A stretch of 34,638 nucleotides of DNA from Promethearchaeum sp. (GCA_030612265.1 JAUWOE010000010.1:1-34638); one strand, 5' to 3'. Shown: positions 1-7,366, counted from the stretch's first letter. Made by a program: numbers and translations. Notes: generated from the sequence alone by a model not told the origin.

Positions 1-1
1 A

Positions 2-271
2 GAAAATGTTAAAGATAAAACTAAAACAAAAGAAAATTTTAAAGATATAACCAAAATAAAAGAAAATGTTAAAGATATAACCAAAACAAAACTAAAAATA
101 AAAGATAAAACTAAAACAAGGCAAAATGCTAAAGATAAAACTAAACCAAAAGAAAAATTAAAGAATAAAACTAAAACAAGAGAAAATGTTAAAGATAAAA
201 AGAAAACGAAAGAAGAAATAAAAGATAGAACTAAACCCAAAGAAAAACTAAAGATTAAAACTAAAACAAGA
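2..271 (+). repeat. Nine in-frame tandem 30-bp repeats
   Basis: Units begin at 2, 32, 62, 92, 122, 152, 182, 212 and 242, each exactly 30 bases and ten codons. The consensus peptide is ENVKDKTKTK, with variants such as LKIKDKTKTR and EKLKNKTKTR. The array continues to the window edge, so more copies probably lie upstream. Indel-free units and many conservative changes (K/R, V/I/L) indicate selection on the peptide. The repeat is strongly basic and may be a flexible or helical linker, or a nucleic-acid or anionic-surface binder; this role is inference. Confidence 0.95.
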
Positions 272-2806
272 GAAATTAAGACAGAAGATGAAAATGATGA
301 TTTTTACATAGGTGATGTGTTGATGAAACACGAAATTGCTAAAATATGTTCTGACTGTACTAAGGATATAGACTTTTTCGAAGGATTAAATACTCACATG
401 AATTATGATGAAGACACGCCTCCAAATATTCTCAAACGAAGAATTGAAACTTTAGCTCGGATATTACATCCGGAAAAAGGTGCTAAGAAAAAAATAAAAA
501 TTAATATAGATAGTGAAATATGTGCAAATGATCTTTATGATTCAGAAGGAGGAATATTAACAGATGTAACTCCAAGCGAATATATGCCAAGTAATGAAAT
601 GCTTGATAAAAATGAGATTTATTTATATGATTATCTTTTGCCGAAGGCCAAAAAGTACATTTATAGCGAAAAATTACTTTTAAATCCAGGAGAATCATTT
701 ATCGATGATAATAATATTTTACCTTCGATAAATGATAATTATGCTTTACATGTATTAAATGTCCAAGCAGAGCATAAAAAAACTCTTAAGGCAGACCTAA
801 ATTACGTAAAAAATATAATATTTTCACTTAATAATATGTTGAAAAGCCATGATATTTTATCAAAAAAAGATGTCTATCGCAGCGGATCAGGAGATTGGAG
901 AACAAAATTCTCTGCTATTAAAACAATGGCTATGTATTTAGAACAAGCGTTTCCTGGATTGGGTACGAGTGTAATAAATTGGTTAATGCCAAAAGCAGTT
1001 TTACAGGATTCGGGAGACACAATTTCTTTTACTGAATTAGTTTCAAGATATAGTATAGGAAATAAAAAATGGTCTGATTTCGATTCAAGGCATGAATTAG
1101 GATCTATTTATAAACAATATACAACCTTCAGTGGTAGACAAGGAGCTATTCTTAACCAGCCTTCAAATATAAATGCTTTTAATCGATTAATAAGCTATCT
1201 TACGGTAATGAATAATGCGCTTTTAGACATTGATTATGGTTCAAGTGGGAATTATGGAGATTGTACTGATTCTTTTAGACTTGAAAGCATGTGTAAATTT
1301 ATAGGTAATTTATTAGGTTTATCAGATGATAAAATTAGTTTATTAGGGAACCATATAAGATGGATTGTTTCAGGTAAAGGATCAATGACAATAGAAGATG
1401 TAATAATGATTGAAAAAACATTATTATTTATTGACGAATTTTTCAACATTTGGATTGAAGGAAACGGTGAAGATTACGATAAGACATTTTATTCTGCCAA
1501 TATTCCAAATTCAGCAACTCCAGAACAAATAGATAATTTTACTCTTTCAATAGAAGATCTTTCGTTAAATAATTTGGTTAACCATTGGATGAAATGGGCA
1601 AATGGAAAAATTTATACACTTAAATCAGAATTTGGCCAAGATTCTTTATGGTTTGATCCGGGAAAAATGAGTTATTTGCGTATATATGCGGAAAATACTT
1701 TACCTTCCGGTTTTTCAGAATACCATTGGCTTGAAATGAATTTCAATATTATGATTAGAGATTCTGGATTTGGTGCGATTGGAAGAGGATCTAAATCTTT
1801 TATTATCCCATATTCAACAGGATCTACGATTACTCAAAGGAGAAGCGATGATTTTATGTCTGTTCCAGAAATAGACATTGCTAAATTTTTAATTCAATTT
1901 GAATCTACAACAAATAACATACCTGTATTTCATTCAAATTCTCCATTAAGACAATTTATAGTAGTAAAAGAAGTAACACATGCAGATTCTGAAGGTGTAT
2001 ATTCTACTAGACAAAAAGATTCTCTTGCAGACTTTGTGAAATGGATGGTACGTGAAGACAATAGAAGAGAGCAATTAGAAGCAATTACTGGTATTTCAAA
2101 TTTGAAATCAATGTCAAGAGCAGATAGAGCTTTAGAGTATTTAACAACTCTTTTTGCAAACCAGACAGATCCCGATTTAAATCTTCCAATAGTTATGAAT
2201 AGACGATCCTATTCCATTAAAGACTACTATAATGAAAGAGTTTCCACTTATAGTAAAGTAATTTGTTATGATTTTCTAATTTGGCTTAAGGAAAATAAAG
2301 GATACAGCATCGAATATCATGGAATGAGGGATGTGATATACCATTGGAGAAAAGAATTTGACGCAAGGCAATTAGCAAGGGATGGAATTCCAATGATTTA
2401 CATATGCAAAGATGACGCAGCGCGAAAAAAAATCTTAGATCTTGATGGTCAAAACGGAGTAATTGGTCGCAAATATCCTCTTTTGACTATATCCGAATTC
2501 GAAACTCTTTGCAGTGCTTGGTTTCATGCTTATCAATTAGGTGAATCTTCATTTCATAATTTCATTCGAAACCTCCATACATATATTAATACTGCTGAAG
2601 GTGAAAGCATCCAAAATGCTTTCGGTTATGATATTTCGGGTAACCCAATTGATTCGTACACCATCACAACTTCCAATGGAATTTATCATTGCAATAGCAT
2701 TAATATGGATTGTTTCTTCTGGGGATTCTTTATGAATTCTGCAACCAATCCTAAATTCCAAGCTCAATATCATACATGGGGCCAAGAATACCCAAACGCT
2801 ACCTAA
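2..2806 (+). CDS. Large protein of unknown function, 5'-partial, with Lys-rich decapeptide repeats
   Basis: The frame is open from base 2 to the TAA at 2804-2806, giving at least 934 residues. The GTG at 317 is therefore probably internal and the true start lies upstream of the window. The first 90 residues are nine tandem 10-residue repeats (consensus ENVKDKTKTK), followed by a short acidic linker and about 830 residues of mixed, probably globular sequence. I recognise no catalytic motif, signal peptide or membrane segment. From about base 899 to the end, the protein shares colinear motifs with the C-terminus of the giant protein at the other end of the window (for example IYAENTLPSGF here against LYALNFFPTGF there, and CKD followed by IGxKYxPLT). 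Both end with a similar Q-E-Y motif. Homology is inferred by eye. A T-rich tract follows the stop. It could be the tail of a second giant protein. Confidence 0.85.
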   Translation, partial: ENVKDKTKTKENFKDITKIKENVKDITKTKLKIKDKTKTRQNAKDKTKPKEKLKNKTKTRENVKDKKKTKEEIKDRTKPKEKLKIKTKTREIKTEDENDDFYIGDVLMKHEIAKICSDCTKDIDFFEGLNTHMNYDEDTPPNILKRRIETLARILHPEKGAKKKIKINIDSEICANDLYDSEGGILTDVTPSEYMPSNEMLDKNEIYLYDYLLPKAKKYIYSEKLLLNPGESFIDDNNILPSINDNYALHVLNVQAEHKKTLKADLNYVKNIIFSLNNMLKSHDILSKKDVYRSGSGDWRTKFSAIKTMAMYLEQAFPGLGTSVINWLMPKAVLQDSGDTISFTELVSRYSIGNKKWSDFDSRHELGSIYKQYTTFSGRQGAILNQPSNINAFNRLISYLTVMNNALLDIDYGSSGNYGDCTDSFRLESMCKFIGNLLGLSDDKISLLGNHIRWIVSGKGSMTIEDVIMIEKTLLFIDEFFNIWIEGNGEDYDKTFYSANIPNSATPEQIDNFTLSIEDLSLNNLVNHWMKWANGKIYTLKSEFGQDSLWFDPGKMSYLRIYAENTLPSGFSEYHWLEMNFNIMIRDSGFGAIGRGSKSFIIPYSTGSTITQRRSDDFMSVPEIDIAKFLIQFESTTNNIPVFHSNSPLRQFIVVKEVTHADSEGVYSTRQKDSLADFVKWMVREDNRREQLEAITGISNLKSMSRADRALEYLTTLFANQTDPDLNLPIVMNRRSYSIKDYYNERVSTYSKVICYDFLIWLKENKGYSIEYHGMRDVIYHWRKEFDARQLARDGIPMIYICKDDAARKKILDLDGQNGVIGRKYPLLTISEFETLCSAWFHAYQLGESSFHNFIRNLHTYINTAEGESIQNAFGYDISGNPIDSYTITTSNGIYHCNSINMDCFFWGFFMNSATNPKFQAQYHTWGQEYPNAT

Positions 2807-2833
2807 TTTCTTCTTTTTTTTTCTTTTTTTTAT
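2807..2833 (+). terminator. T-rich transcription terminator
   Basis: Directly after the stop of the large repeat protein there are two long oligo-T runs broken only by single C bases. Archaeal RNA polymerase terminates at U-rich tracts without needing a hairpin, so this is a likely end for the upstream transcript. Confidence 0.6.
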
Positions 2834-2895
2834 TATGTAGGATGAGTTCTGTAACATATTGAAGGAGATATGACTTTCCGGCGTTTCCATTCATG

Positions 2896-3234
2896 TTATC
2901 TGATATCGAATACTTTCTGAATCAGATCCTCCCATGAAGAGATCTCCCATCGTTTCCACTGCAGATTCTCACACATACAGACAATTGTTGGGAAGTTCTG
3001 AGGAGTGGGGTACTTCTTATGTTGCGTGTAATAATCAGAAAGAACAACCATCGCATTTGTTAGACCATCTAACCCCTTCCACGAAGTTTTGTAGTATATT
3101 CGCCTACTATAATTGATATGATCGCAAATTTGCTCTGATGTGAGCCCGTGAATAGCCCTTAAAAGGTCATTCCACGAAGAAATACCTAATGACTCCCAAC
3201 ACCCTTCTTTAAGGCAATCTTGTACCGTGCTATT
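2896..3234 (-). pseudogene. Decayed coding remnant, possibly homing-endonuclease-associated repeat type
   Basis: Reading the minus strand, 112 codons are open between two consecutive TAA codons (3235-3240) and a TAA at 2896-2898, with no usable start near the beginning. The peptide has protein-like composition, rich in Trp, Tyr and Cys, with repeated S-W-x-D-L / S-W-K-G-L elements. The stretch HKKYPTPQNFP followed by W and SWEDLI resembles the small helical repeats that accompany HNH homing endonucleases. The family match is from memory and weak. The missing start, and its isolation in a 580-base spacer between genes, argue for a dead gene fragment. It may instead be an intact gene with an unusual start. 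Confidence 0.4.
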
Positions 3235-3385
3235 TTATTAATCTCGATAAATTTGAAATAGAGATTTTCGAATCACGTAAAAAGTTTTTGTAATAATTGG
3301 ATTAAAAAAAAATAATAAAGGGAGCAAACGTTTAATTTTAGTGTACAGAAAAAAAAACATTTTTTAAATAAAGGAAGAATATAAA

Positions 3386-3913
3386 TTGTCATCAAACTGG
3401 ATTTTTAAAGTCATTATTTCTGGAGCTGGGGGTGTTGGGAAAACAGCTTTAATTGAACGTTATGTATCGGGCTCTTTTCTTGAGGATCACAAGATGACCA
3501 TAGGGGCCCAGTTCAGTGTGAAGGATGTAAAGTTGGATACCGGAGAAAATGTCCGCATGCAACTTTGGGACTTCGCAGGAGAAGAAAGATTCAGGTTCTT
3601 ACTTGGAGACTATTGCAAAGGAGCATCTGGAGCATTTATTTGCTTTGATATTACAGATTATTCCACATTTGAAGAACTCCCAGAATGGTTAAGAATAATT
3701 CGTCAAAATGCAGGCATGATTCCGATTATTTTGGTTGGAAATAAATACGATTTGGATAATCATGAAATTGATTTAGAAACCGGTGATCAATACGCTGGAA
3801 ATGCAAAATGTTTGATGAATGTATTTTGTTCTGCAAAGATGGATTTAAATGTAGAACCGATGTTTTCTGCAATGGCAAAATGGTTAATATATTATGCAAA
3901 TTTGGCGGATTAA
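3386..3913 (+). CDS. Ras/Rab-like small GTPase
   Basis: This is a 175-residue P-loop GTPase with all five G motifs: G1 GAGGVGKT (residues 13-20), a Thr at 38 for G2 (MTIGAQF), G3 WDFAGEE, G4 NKYD and G5 SAK. The spacing and the WDxAGxE form place it with Ras/Rab/Rho-type GTPases, which are greatly expanded in Asgard archaea. There is no C-terminal cysteine motif for prenylation, so membrane attachment, if any, would need another factor. The start is a TTG with an AAGGAAG ribosome-binding site about ten bases upstream. No earlier in-frame start fits better. The next gene begins immediately after its stop, so the two are probably cotranscribed and translationally coupled. Its partner and pathway cannot be read from the sequence. 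Confidence 0.93.
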   Translation: MSSNWIFKVIISGAGGVGKTALIERYVSGSFLEDHKMTIGAQFSVKDVKLDTGENVRMQLWDFAGEERFRFLLGDYCKGASGAFICFDITDYSTFEELPEWLRIIRQNAGMIPIILVGNKYDLDNHEIDLETGDQYAGNAKCLMNVFCSAKMDLNVEPMFSAMAKWLIYYANLAD

Positions 3914-4492
3914 ATGATAATTTTTGTAGGTTCAACAAATCCAGTAAAAATGAGTGCTGTCAAACAAGTTTTTTCAATAGTTTTTCCAAATGAAAATATC
4001 ACAGTTAAAAATTTTGATGTTTCTTCTGAAGTTTCTAACCAACCAATTGAATTAAGTAACGTGGTTAAAGGAGCAGTAAAAAGAGCACAAAATGCTTTGG
4101 AAAAAGCAAAAAGAGTTTTCCCTACATATTTTAAAATTGAAGATGAAAAAAATTTTTCTATTGGGATCGAAGCAGGACTTGTTTCTATTCCATTTACGAT
4201 ATCTGGATATTTAGATTACCAGTTTTGCGCCATTATTGATAAATCGGGAAAAATTTCTGTTGGTTCAAATTCAGGCTGGGAATATCCTCGGGGAGTTATT
4301 AATTCGATTATCAATAACCGCGATCTTGAGATTGCAGATATTATGGCCAAAATTTCAGGGGATAATGAAATCAAACATCATGGTGGAGCAATTGGTTATT
4401 TTTCTAAAGGGAAATTAAAAAGGGAGGAGTTAACACAGCAAGGAATCTTTATGGCGCTCATCCCTTGGATAAATCAAGAAGAATATTTTTAA
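3914..4492 (+). CDS. Inosine/xanthosine triphosphatase (YjjX/DUF84 family)
   Basis: The 192-residue protein begins with the family signature GSTNPVKMSAV, followed by a VSNQPIE-type segment, GAVKRAQNALEKA, and a GIEAGL motif. These are typical of the DUF84/YjjX non-canonical nucleotide phosphatases. Known members hydrolyse ITP and XTP to the monophosphates, keeping deaminated purines out of nucleic acids; the protein is expected to be cytosolic. The length is close to the family's usual 170-190 residues. The ATG follows the GTPase stop with no spacer, which indicates coupling. Its stop lies one base from the stop of the convergent minus-strand gene, so the two transcripts must overlap. Confidence 0.88.
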   Translation: MIIFVGSTNPVKMSAVKQVFSIVFPNENITVKNFDVSSEVSNQPIELSNVVKGAVKRAQNALEKAKRVFPTYFKIEDEKNFSIGIEAGLVSIPFTISGYLDYQFCAIIDKSGKISVGSNSGWEYPRGVINSIINNRDLEIADIMAKISGDNEIKHHGGAIGYFSKGKLKREELTQQGIFMALIPWINQEEYF

Positions 4493-4493
4493 C

Positions 4494-4865
4494 TTAATTG
4501 GATTTTTCTATATCTTTGATTGCATTTTTTACTGCTTCTAAAGCTAATTTCATAACGATTCCTTGTTTTAAATCCTTTTCTTTAATAAATACCATTGAAA
4601 TCACGGGAGATTTAAGCAATTTACTTGAAGTTTTTCCAATCATATTTGAAAGAAGGGGATTTCTTAGACCGAACAAATTAAAGGGTGAACTTGAAGCTTG
4701 ACCAATTCCTGTTGGAGGTCCACTCAGTGTGACATTTCCAATTCCAAATTCCTGCTGATCGGTTACTAATAATAAATAGCTTTTGTATAATGTTATAAAT
4801 GATGCATATACGTTATAAGCTCCGTAATTAGCTTGTCCTTCTCCACAAATTTTTACTACAGGCAT
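4494..4865 (-). CDS. Small protein, possibly proteasome assembly chaperone 4-like
   Basis: About 123 residues. I chose the ATG at 4865, one base past the aldolase stop and preceded by GAAGGT, over an upstream ATG at 4880 that would overlap the aldolase by 14 bases. The pattern is a beta strand (YLLLVTD), a second strand, a loop rich in Ser, Pro and Phe ending LFG, an amphipathic helix (MIGKTSSKLLKS), a strand (VISMVFIKE) and a C-terminal helix (VMKLALEAVKNAIKDIEK). This order resembles eukaryotic PSMG4/PAC4, in which a strand, a helix with Arg/Lys, a VFVSYN-like strand and a long final helix follow each other. The resemblance is by eye only. It is translated after the aldolase in what looks like a two-gene operon; no functional link to that enzyme is evident. 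Confidence 0.8.
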   Translation of the reverse strand: MPVVKICGEGQANYGAYNVYASFITLYKSYLLLVTDQQEFGIGNVTLSGPPTGIGQASSSPFNLFGLRNPLLSNMIGKTSSKLLKSPVISMVFIKEKDLKQGIVMKLALEAVKNAIKDIEKSN

Positions 4866-4866
4866 A

Positions 4867-5682
4867 TTATTTACCTTCAATTTTTAATTTTGATTCAGAA
4901 ATTGCATCAGAAATTGAGTAGTTTTTATGGACGATCAAGGAGATTGCGTTTGTTAACGCTAACGGATCTTTCGATTGGAAAATATTTCTGCCAAATGATA
5001 CACCCCCACCACCTGCTTCAATACAATCTTTTGTCATTTGTAATAATTCCATTAAATTTTTTTCTGAGCCTCCAGCAATTATGACTGGAACGGGACAACC
5101 ATTTACGACTTCTTTAAAGCTATCAATACTTCCCGTATAATTTGTTTTTACAATATCTGCACCTAATTCTGCTCCGATACGGGCTACTTTTTTTACATTT
5201 TCTACGCTATATTCATCTGTGATATTATCCCCTCTTGGATACATCATTGCTAATAGCGGCATAGACCATTCGCGACATTCTTGTGCAATTTCACCAAGAT
5301 CTTCAAGCATTAGAGAATCATCTTCATTTCCGATATTGATATGAACTGATATTGCATCGGCACCTAATTTAAGGGCATTAACAACATTATTAACTATAAC
5401 TTTGTAATTCTCATTTGGAGAAAGATCTGAACTTGCGCTTAGATGAAGAATTCTACCTATTTCTCTATCACCAGTATAATTTGAGTATAAAAATAGCGCA
5501 GTATGACCGAGTATGGCGTTTGCTCCTCCATCTGCAACCATTTCAACCATTTTATGATAATCGTTTATTCCTTTAAGTGGTCCTAATGTTATACCGTGAT
5601 CCATGGGAATTATTATCATTCTTTCAGATTTTTTATCTGTAATACGATTTAAACGGATTTTTTTTCCAAAATTAGAGGTCAT
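4867..5682 (-). CDS. ADH synthase / archaeal class I (DhnA-type) aldolase
   Basis: The 271-residue TIM-barrel aldolase closely follows the methanogen enzyme that makes 2-amino-3,7-dideoxy-D-threo-hept-6-ulosonate, the first step of the archaeal alternative route to 3-dehydroquinate and aromatic amino acids. The same family contains archaeal class I fructose-1,6-bisphosphate aldolases. Visible active-site elements are PMDHG (Asp28), MYPRG (Tyr148) and the Schiff-base lysine in DIVKTNYTG (Lys179), with the phosphate-binding glycine run near [10 protein letters not shown]. Whole-protein resemblance favours ADH synthase, but a dehydroquinate synthase II partner is not in this window, so substrate choice remains open. 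It shares a transcript with the downstream small protein. Confidence 0.9.
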   Translation of the reverse strand: MTSNFGKKIRLNRITDKKSERMIIIPMDHGITLGPLKGINDYHKMVEMVADGGANAILGHTALFLYSNYTGDREIGRILHLSASSDLSPNENYKVIVNNVVNALKLGADAISVHINIGNEDDSLMLEDLGEIAQECREWSMPLLAMMYPRGDNITDEYSVENVKKVARIGAELGADIVKTNYTGSIDSFKEVVNGCPVPVIIAGGSEKNLMELLQMTKDCIEAGGGGVSFGRNIFQSKDPLALTNAISLIVHKNYSISDAISESKLKIEGK

Positions 5683-5787
5683 TAATTATTTATTAAATAT
5701 TCAGAACAATAAATTTAATGCTTCTTTTAGAAAACGAATTCATAGTTCGAGCGAAATTTCAAATAAGATCCAAGTTTTATTTCCTCA

Positions 5788-6030
5788 ATGCCCGAAATAA
5801 AAGGTAAATCTTGGAAAGATTCACTAAAAACCAGAAAATATGAAGAACATAAACATTGTATTGTTTGTGGTCGAGCAATTCACATTTCCCAAGATTTTTG
5901 TGGCCAAGAATGTAAAGATCAATATAATAAAGCAGATAAAAAGAAAAGTAAGAAAAATACAATTTCGATAGTTATTATGGTTGTAATGGTAATTGCTATA
6001 CTTATTGTTCCTAGGCTATTAGGAATGTAA
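5788..6030 (+). CDS. Zinc-ribbon tail-anchored membrane protein (DUF2116-like)
   Basis: This is an 80-residue protein. The N-terminal half carries a CxxC (HCIVCGRAI) and a CxxxC (FCGQEC) typical of a small treble-clef or zinc ribbon. It is followed by a Lys-rich stretch and one C-terminal hydrophobic segment of about 20 residues (ISIVIMVVMVIAILIV). That arrangement matches the widespread archaeal DUF2116 family, of unknown function, with the zinc knuckle predicted on the cytoplasmic face. The next gene follows within 12 bases, so the two probably form an operon. Confidence 0.8.
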   Translation: MPEIKGKSWKDSLKTRKYEEHKHCIVCGRAIHISQDFCGQECKDQYNKADKKKSKKNTISIVIMVVMVIAILIVPRLLGM

Positions 6031-6041
6031 ATGAGGATACG

Positions 6042-6392
6042 GTGCCAGTGGTTGACTCAAAAAAAAAAAAAACTAAGGGATATTATTTAACACGTCTTTT
6101 TGGAAATTCGGTAAATATTAAAATAATTGAGATCCTTCTTAATAATGCCATTTCAGAGCAAAAATCTGGAAAAGTTCTTTGGTTCAACTATTCTCATATA
6201 GCAGAACAAGCGAAAGTTTCGAAAAGTAGTGGAAAAAGGATCTTAGATGATTTGATTGAAAAAGGATTTGTTGAAGAAAAAAAGATCGAAACCCATGCCC
6301 AATTCCCACCTAGATTAGTACGATTGCAAATTTATCATCCTGCAATTAATGAATTACTATTTTTTTATAAAAAAGCTCGCGGATTTTTATAG
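6042..6392 (+). CDS. Winged-helix DNA-binding protein
   Basis: The 116-residue protein has a Lys-rich N-terminus and then a winged helix-turn-helix: NIKIIEILLNN, WFNYSHIAEQAKVSKSSGKR (recognition helix) and ILDDLIEKGFVEEKKIE with a basic wing. This fits a MarR- or ArsR-sized transcription factor, probably dimeric and cytosolic; its targets are unknown. The GTG start is supported by a GAGGA sequence five bases upstream. An ATG abuts the previous stop at 6031 in another frame and reaches a run of fourteen A residues inside this gene. One inserted A, or a -1 shift there, would join it to this frame. Confidence 0.78.
   Translation: MPVVDSKKKKTKGYYLTRLFGNSVNIKIIEILLNNAISEQKSGKVLWFNYSHIAEQAKVSKSSGKRILDDLIEKGFVEEKKIETHAQFPPRLVRLQIYHPAINELLFFYKKARGFL
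6059..6072 (+). repeat. Homopolymer run of fourteen A inside the winged-helix gene
   Basis: Fourteen consecutive A bases encode the Lys run near the start of the winged-helix protein. Such runs are prone to replication or transcription slippage and to sequencing indels. The upstream ATG at 6031 is out of frame by exactly the amount that one extra A would correct. Confidence 0.9.
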
Positions 6393-6420
6393 ATAAATTA
6401 TTTTTCCTTGTAATAATAAA

Positions 6421-6553
6421 TGCAGGGAGTGCGATTCGAACGCACGTATCCCTGTGGAACCGGATCTTGAGTCCGGCGCCGTTAGTCCTCCGAAAAGAAT
6501 TTAGCGCCTAAAATGGTTCTTTTTAGGGGTTGACCAGGCTTGGCTATCCCTGC
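6421..6553 (-). tRNA. tRNA-Leu (anticodon CAA) with an intron in the D arm
   Basis: The minus strand reads acceptor GCAGGGA pairing with TCCCTGC, a D arm with the Leu-type sequence GCCTGGTCA, an anticodon stem CCGGA/TCCGG around the loop CTCAAGA (anticodon CAA), a long variable arm with a TTCC/GGGA stem, and a T arm GTGCG-TTCGAAT-CGCAC. The last base is the discriminator A, and CCA is not encoded. The D loop is interrupted by about 48 extra bases. Removing 6482-6529 gives an 85-nt tRNA-Leu of normal length. Exon 1 is 6553-6530 and exon 2 is 6481-6421. Confidence 0.93.
6482..6529 (-). other. tRNA intron at a non-canonical (D-loop) position
   Basis: The extra segment lies between GGTCAA and CGGCG of the D arm. 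Both junctions read A-A-C, and the flanks GGTC and GACT can form a four-base-pair helix with three-base AAC bulges on opposite strands. This is the bulge-helix-bulge layout cut by archaeal tRNA splicing endonuclease. Pairing beyond that core is imperfect (a relaxed motif). The intron also contains a seven-pair hairpin (CCTAAAA/TTTTAGG). Confidence 0.75.
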
Positions 6554-6563
6554 ATAAAATTGT

Positions 6564-6577
6564 GAAATTAATATTTC
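6564..6577 (-). promoter_or_regulatory. Possible TATA box for the tRNA-Leu gene
   Basis: A palindromic GAAATTAATATTTC lies 11-24 bases upstream of the tRNA 5' end, roughly where an archaeal TATA element would sit for a transcript starting at or just inside the gene. Supported by position and composition only. Confidence 0.3.
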
Positions 6578-6611
6578 AAAAAAAGGTCGATTATTTTTAT
6601 TTTTTGCGGAA

Positions 6612-7325
6612 TTAATGATTTCGTAAAATTTTCGTTCCTATATTACTCTCAAAGGCTTTATCAACCAATAATTTACGCAGAGAGTTAAAATCTTCTCCAT
6701 TACTTAAACGAACTTGAATATGACTTCTCTTTAAGATTTGGAGTGAAACTGCGTCAAAAATTCTGTATTCTCCAGCTGCTGATTGAGAATTCCCAGTTTC
6801 TCCATAGATCACCTTTTCTAAATCCGTAATAGAGATTTCATCAAATTTTTTGGCCTGGGGATTTTTATTTGGATCCTTATCGTAAATTCCATCAACATTT
6901 GTTAGAATGATAACATCCGTTGCGTGTAAAGATTCTGCAATTTCAAAAGTTACAGATGTTGTGCTTTGGCCTGGTATGAAACCTCCCGCTACTAAAATTC
7001 TATTCCAAAGAGAGAGTGCTCTCACATCTTCAAGGGAAGTAATAGGATCTGGGTAGACTTTATCTTTTAGCGATGTAATTAATAGTCGTGCATTAAGTCG
7101 TGAAACTTCAATTCCAAAAGTATCACAAAGAGATTCATTAGCGCCAAGAACTCTGGCAGATTCAATGAAATTACGCGCCAATTTTCCTCCACCAATAATA
7201 ATAGCAATGATATCTTCTGAATCCCTAATTATCTCCGCAAATTTAACTATTTTTTCGTTTAAAATATTATATTCTTTATCGAAAAGAAGTGATCCTCCTA
7301 TTTTTAAAACAATTTTTTTTTTCAT
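6612..7325 (-). CDS. pyrH: UMP kinase, archaeal type
   Basis: The 237-residue protein belongs to the amino-acid kinase fold and phosphorylates UMP to UDP in pyrimidine nucleotide synthesis. The N-terminal KIGGSLLF (residues 8-15), the GGGKLAR phosphate-binding loop, the segment LCDTFGIEVSRLNARLL for UMP binding, GGFIPGQSTTSVTFEIAE and the nucleotide-site TNVDGIYDKDP all match archaeal PyrH. The RLNARLL block separates it from isopentenyl phosphate kinase and glutamate kinase relatives. The ATG follows a GAGGA site. It is divergent from pantoate kinase across a 50-base intergene with two copies of GAATTAATTAA. Confidence 0.93.
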   Translation of the reverse strand: MKKKIVLKIGGSLLFDKEYNILNEKIVKFAEIIRDSEDIIAIIIGGGKLARNFIESARVLGANESLCDTFGIEVSRLNARLLITSLKDKVYPDPITSLEDVRALSLWNRILVAGGFIPGQSTTSVTFEIAESLHATDVIILTNVDGIYDKDPNKNPQAKKFDEISITDLEKVIYGETGNSQSAAGEYRIFDAVSLQILKRSHIQVRLSNGEDFNSLRKLLVDKAFESNIGTKILRNH

Positions 7326-7337
7326 AATTTTTTCCTC

Positions 7338-7366
7338 GAATTAATTAATTTCTCAGAATTAATTAA
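7338..7366. promoter_or_regulatory. Twin GAATTAATTAA elements between divergent genes
   Basis: The 50 bases between pyrH and pantoate kinase contain GAATTAATTAA at 7338-7348 and again at 7356-7366, 18 bases apart. Each holds a TTAATTAA palindrome. They may be back-to-back TATA-like promoter elements or paired operator sites. AT-rich DNA makes chance copies possible. Confidence 0.35.

Noticed and set aside
1-271. CRISPR-like repeats at the window start
   Set aside because: The 30-base units are contiguous with no spacers and stay in one open reading frame, so they are coding tandem repeats.
2934-3116. 60-codon plus-strand frame in the spacer after the first gene
   Set aside because: It is the antisense shadow of the longer, more protein-like minus-strand remnant.
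6612-7325. Isopentenyl phosphate kinase as an alternative for the amino-acid kinase
   Set aside because: The GIEVSRLNARLL and GQSTTSVTFEIAE blocks are those of archaeal UMP kinase, and the catalytic His typical of isopentenyl phosphate kinase is not seen.
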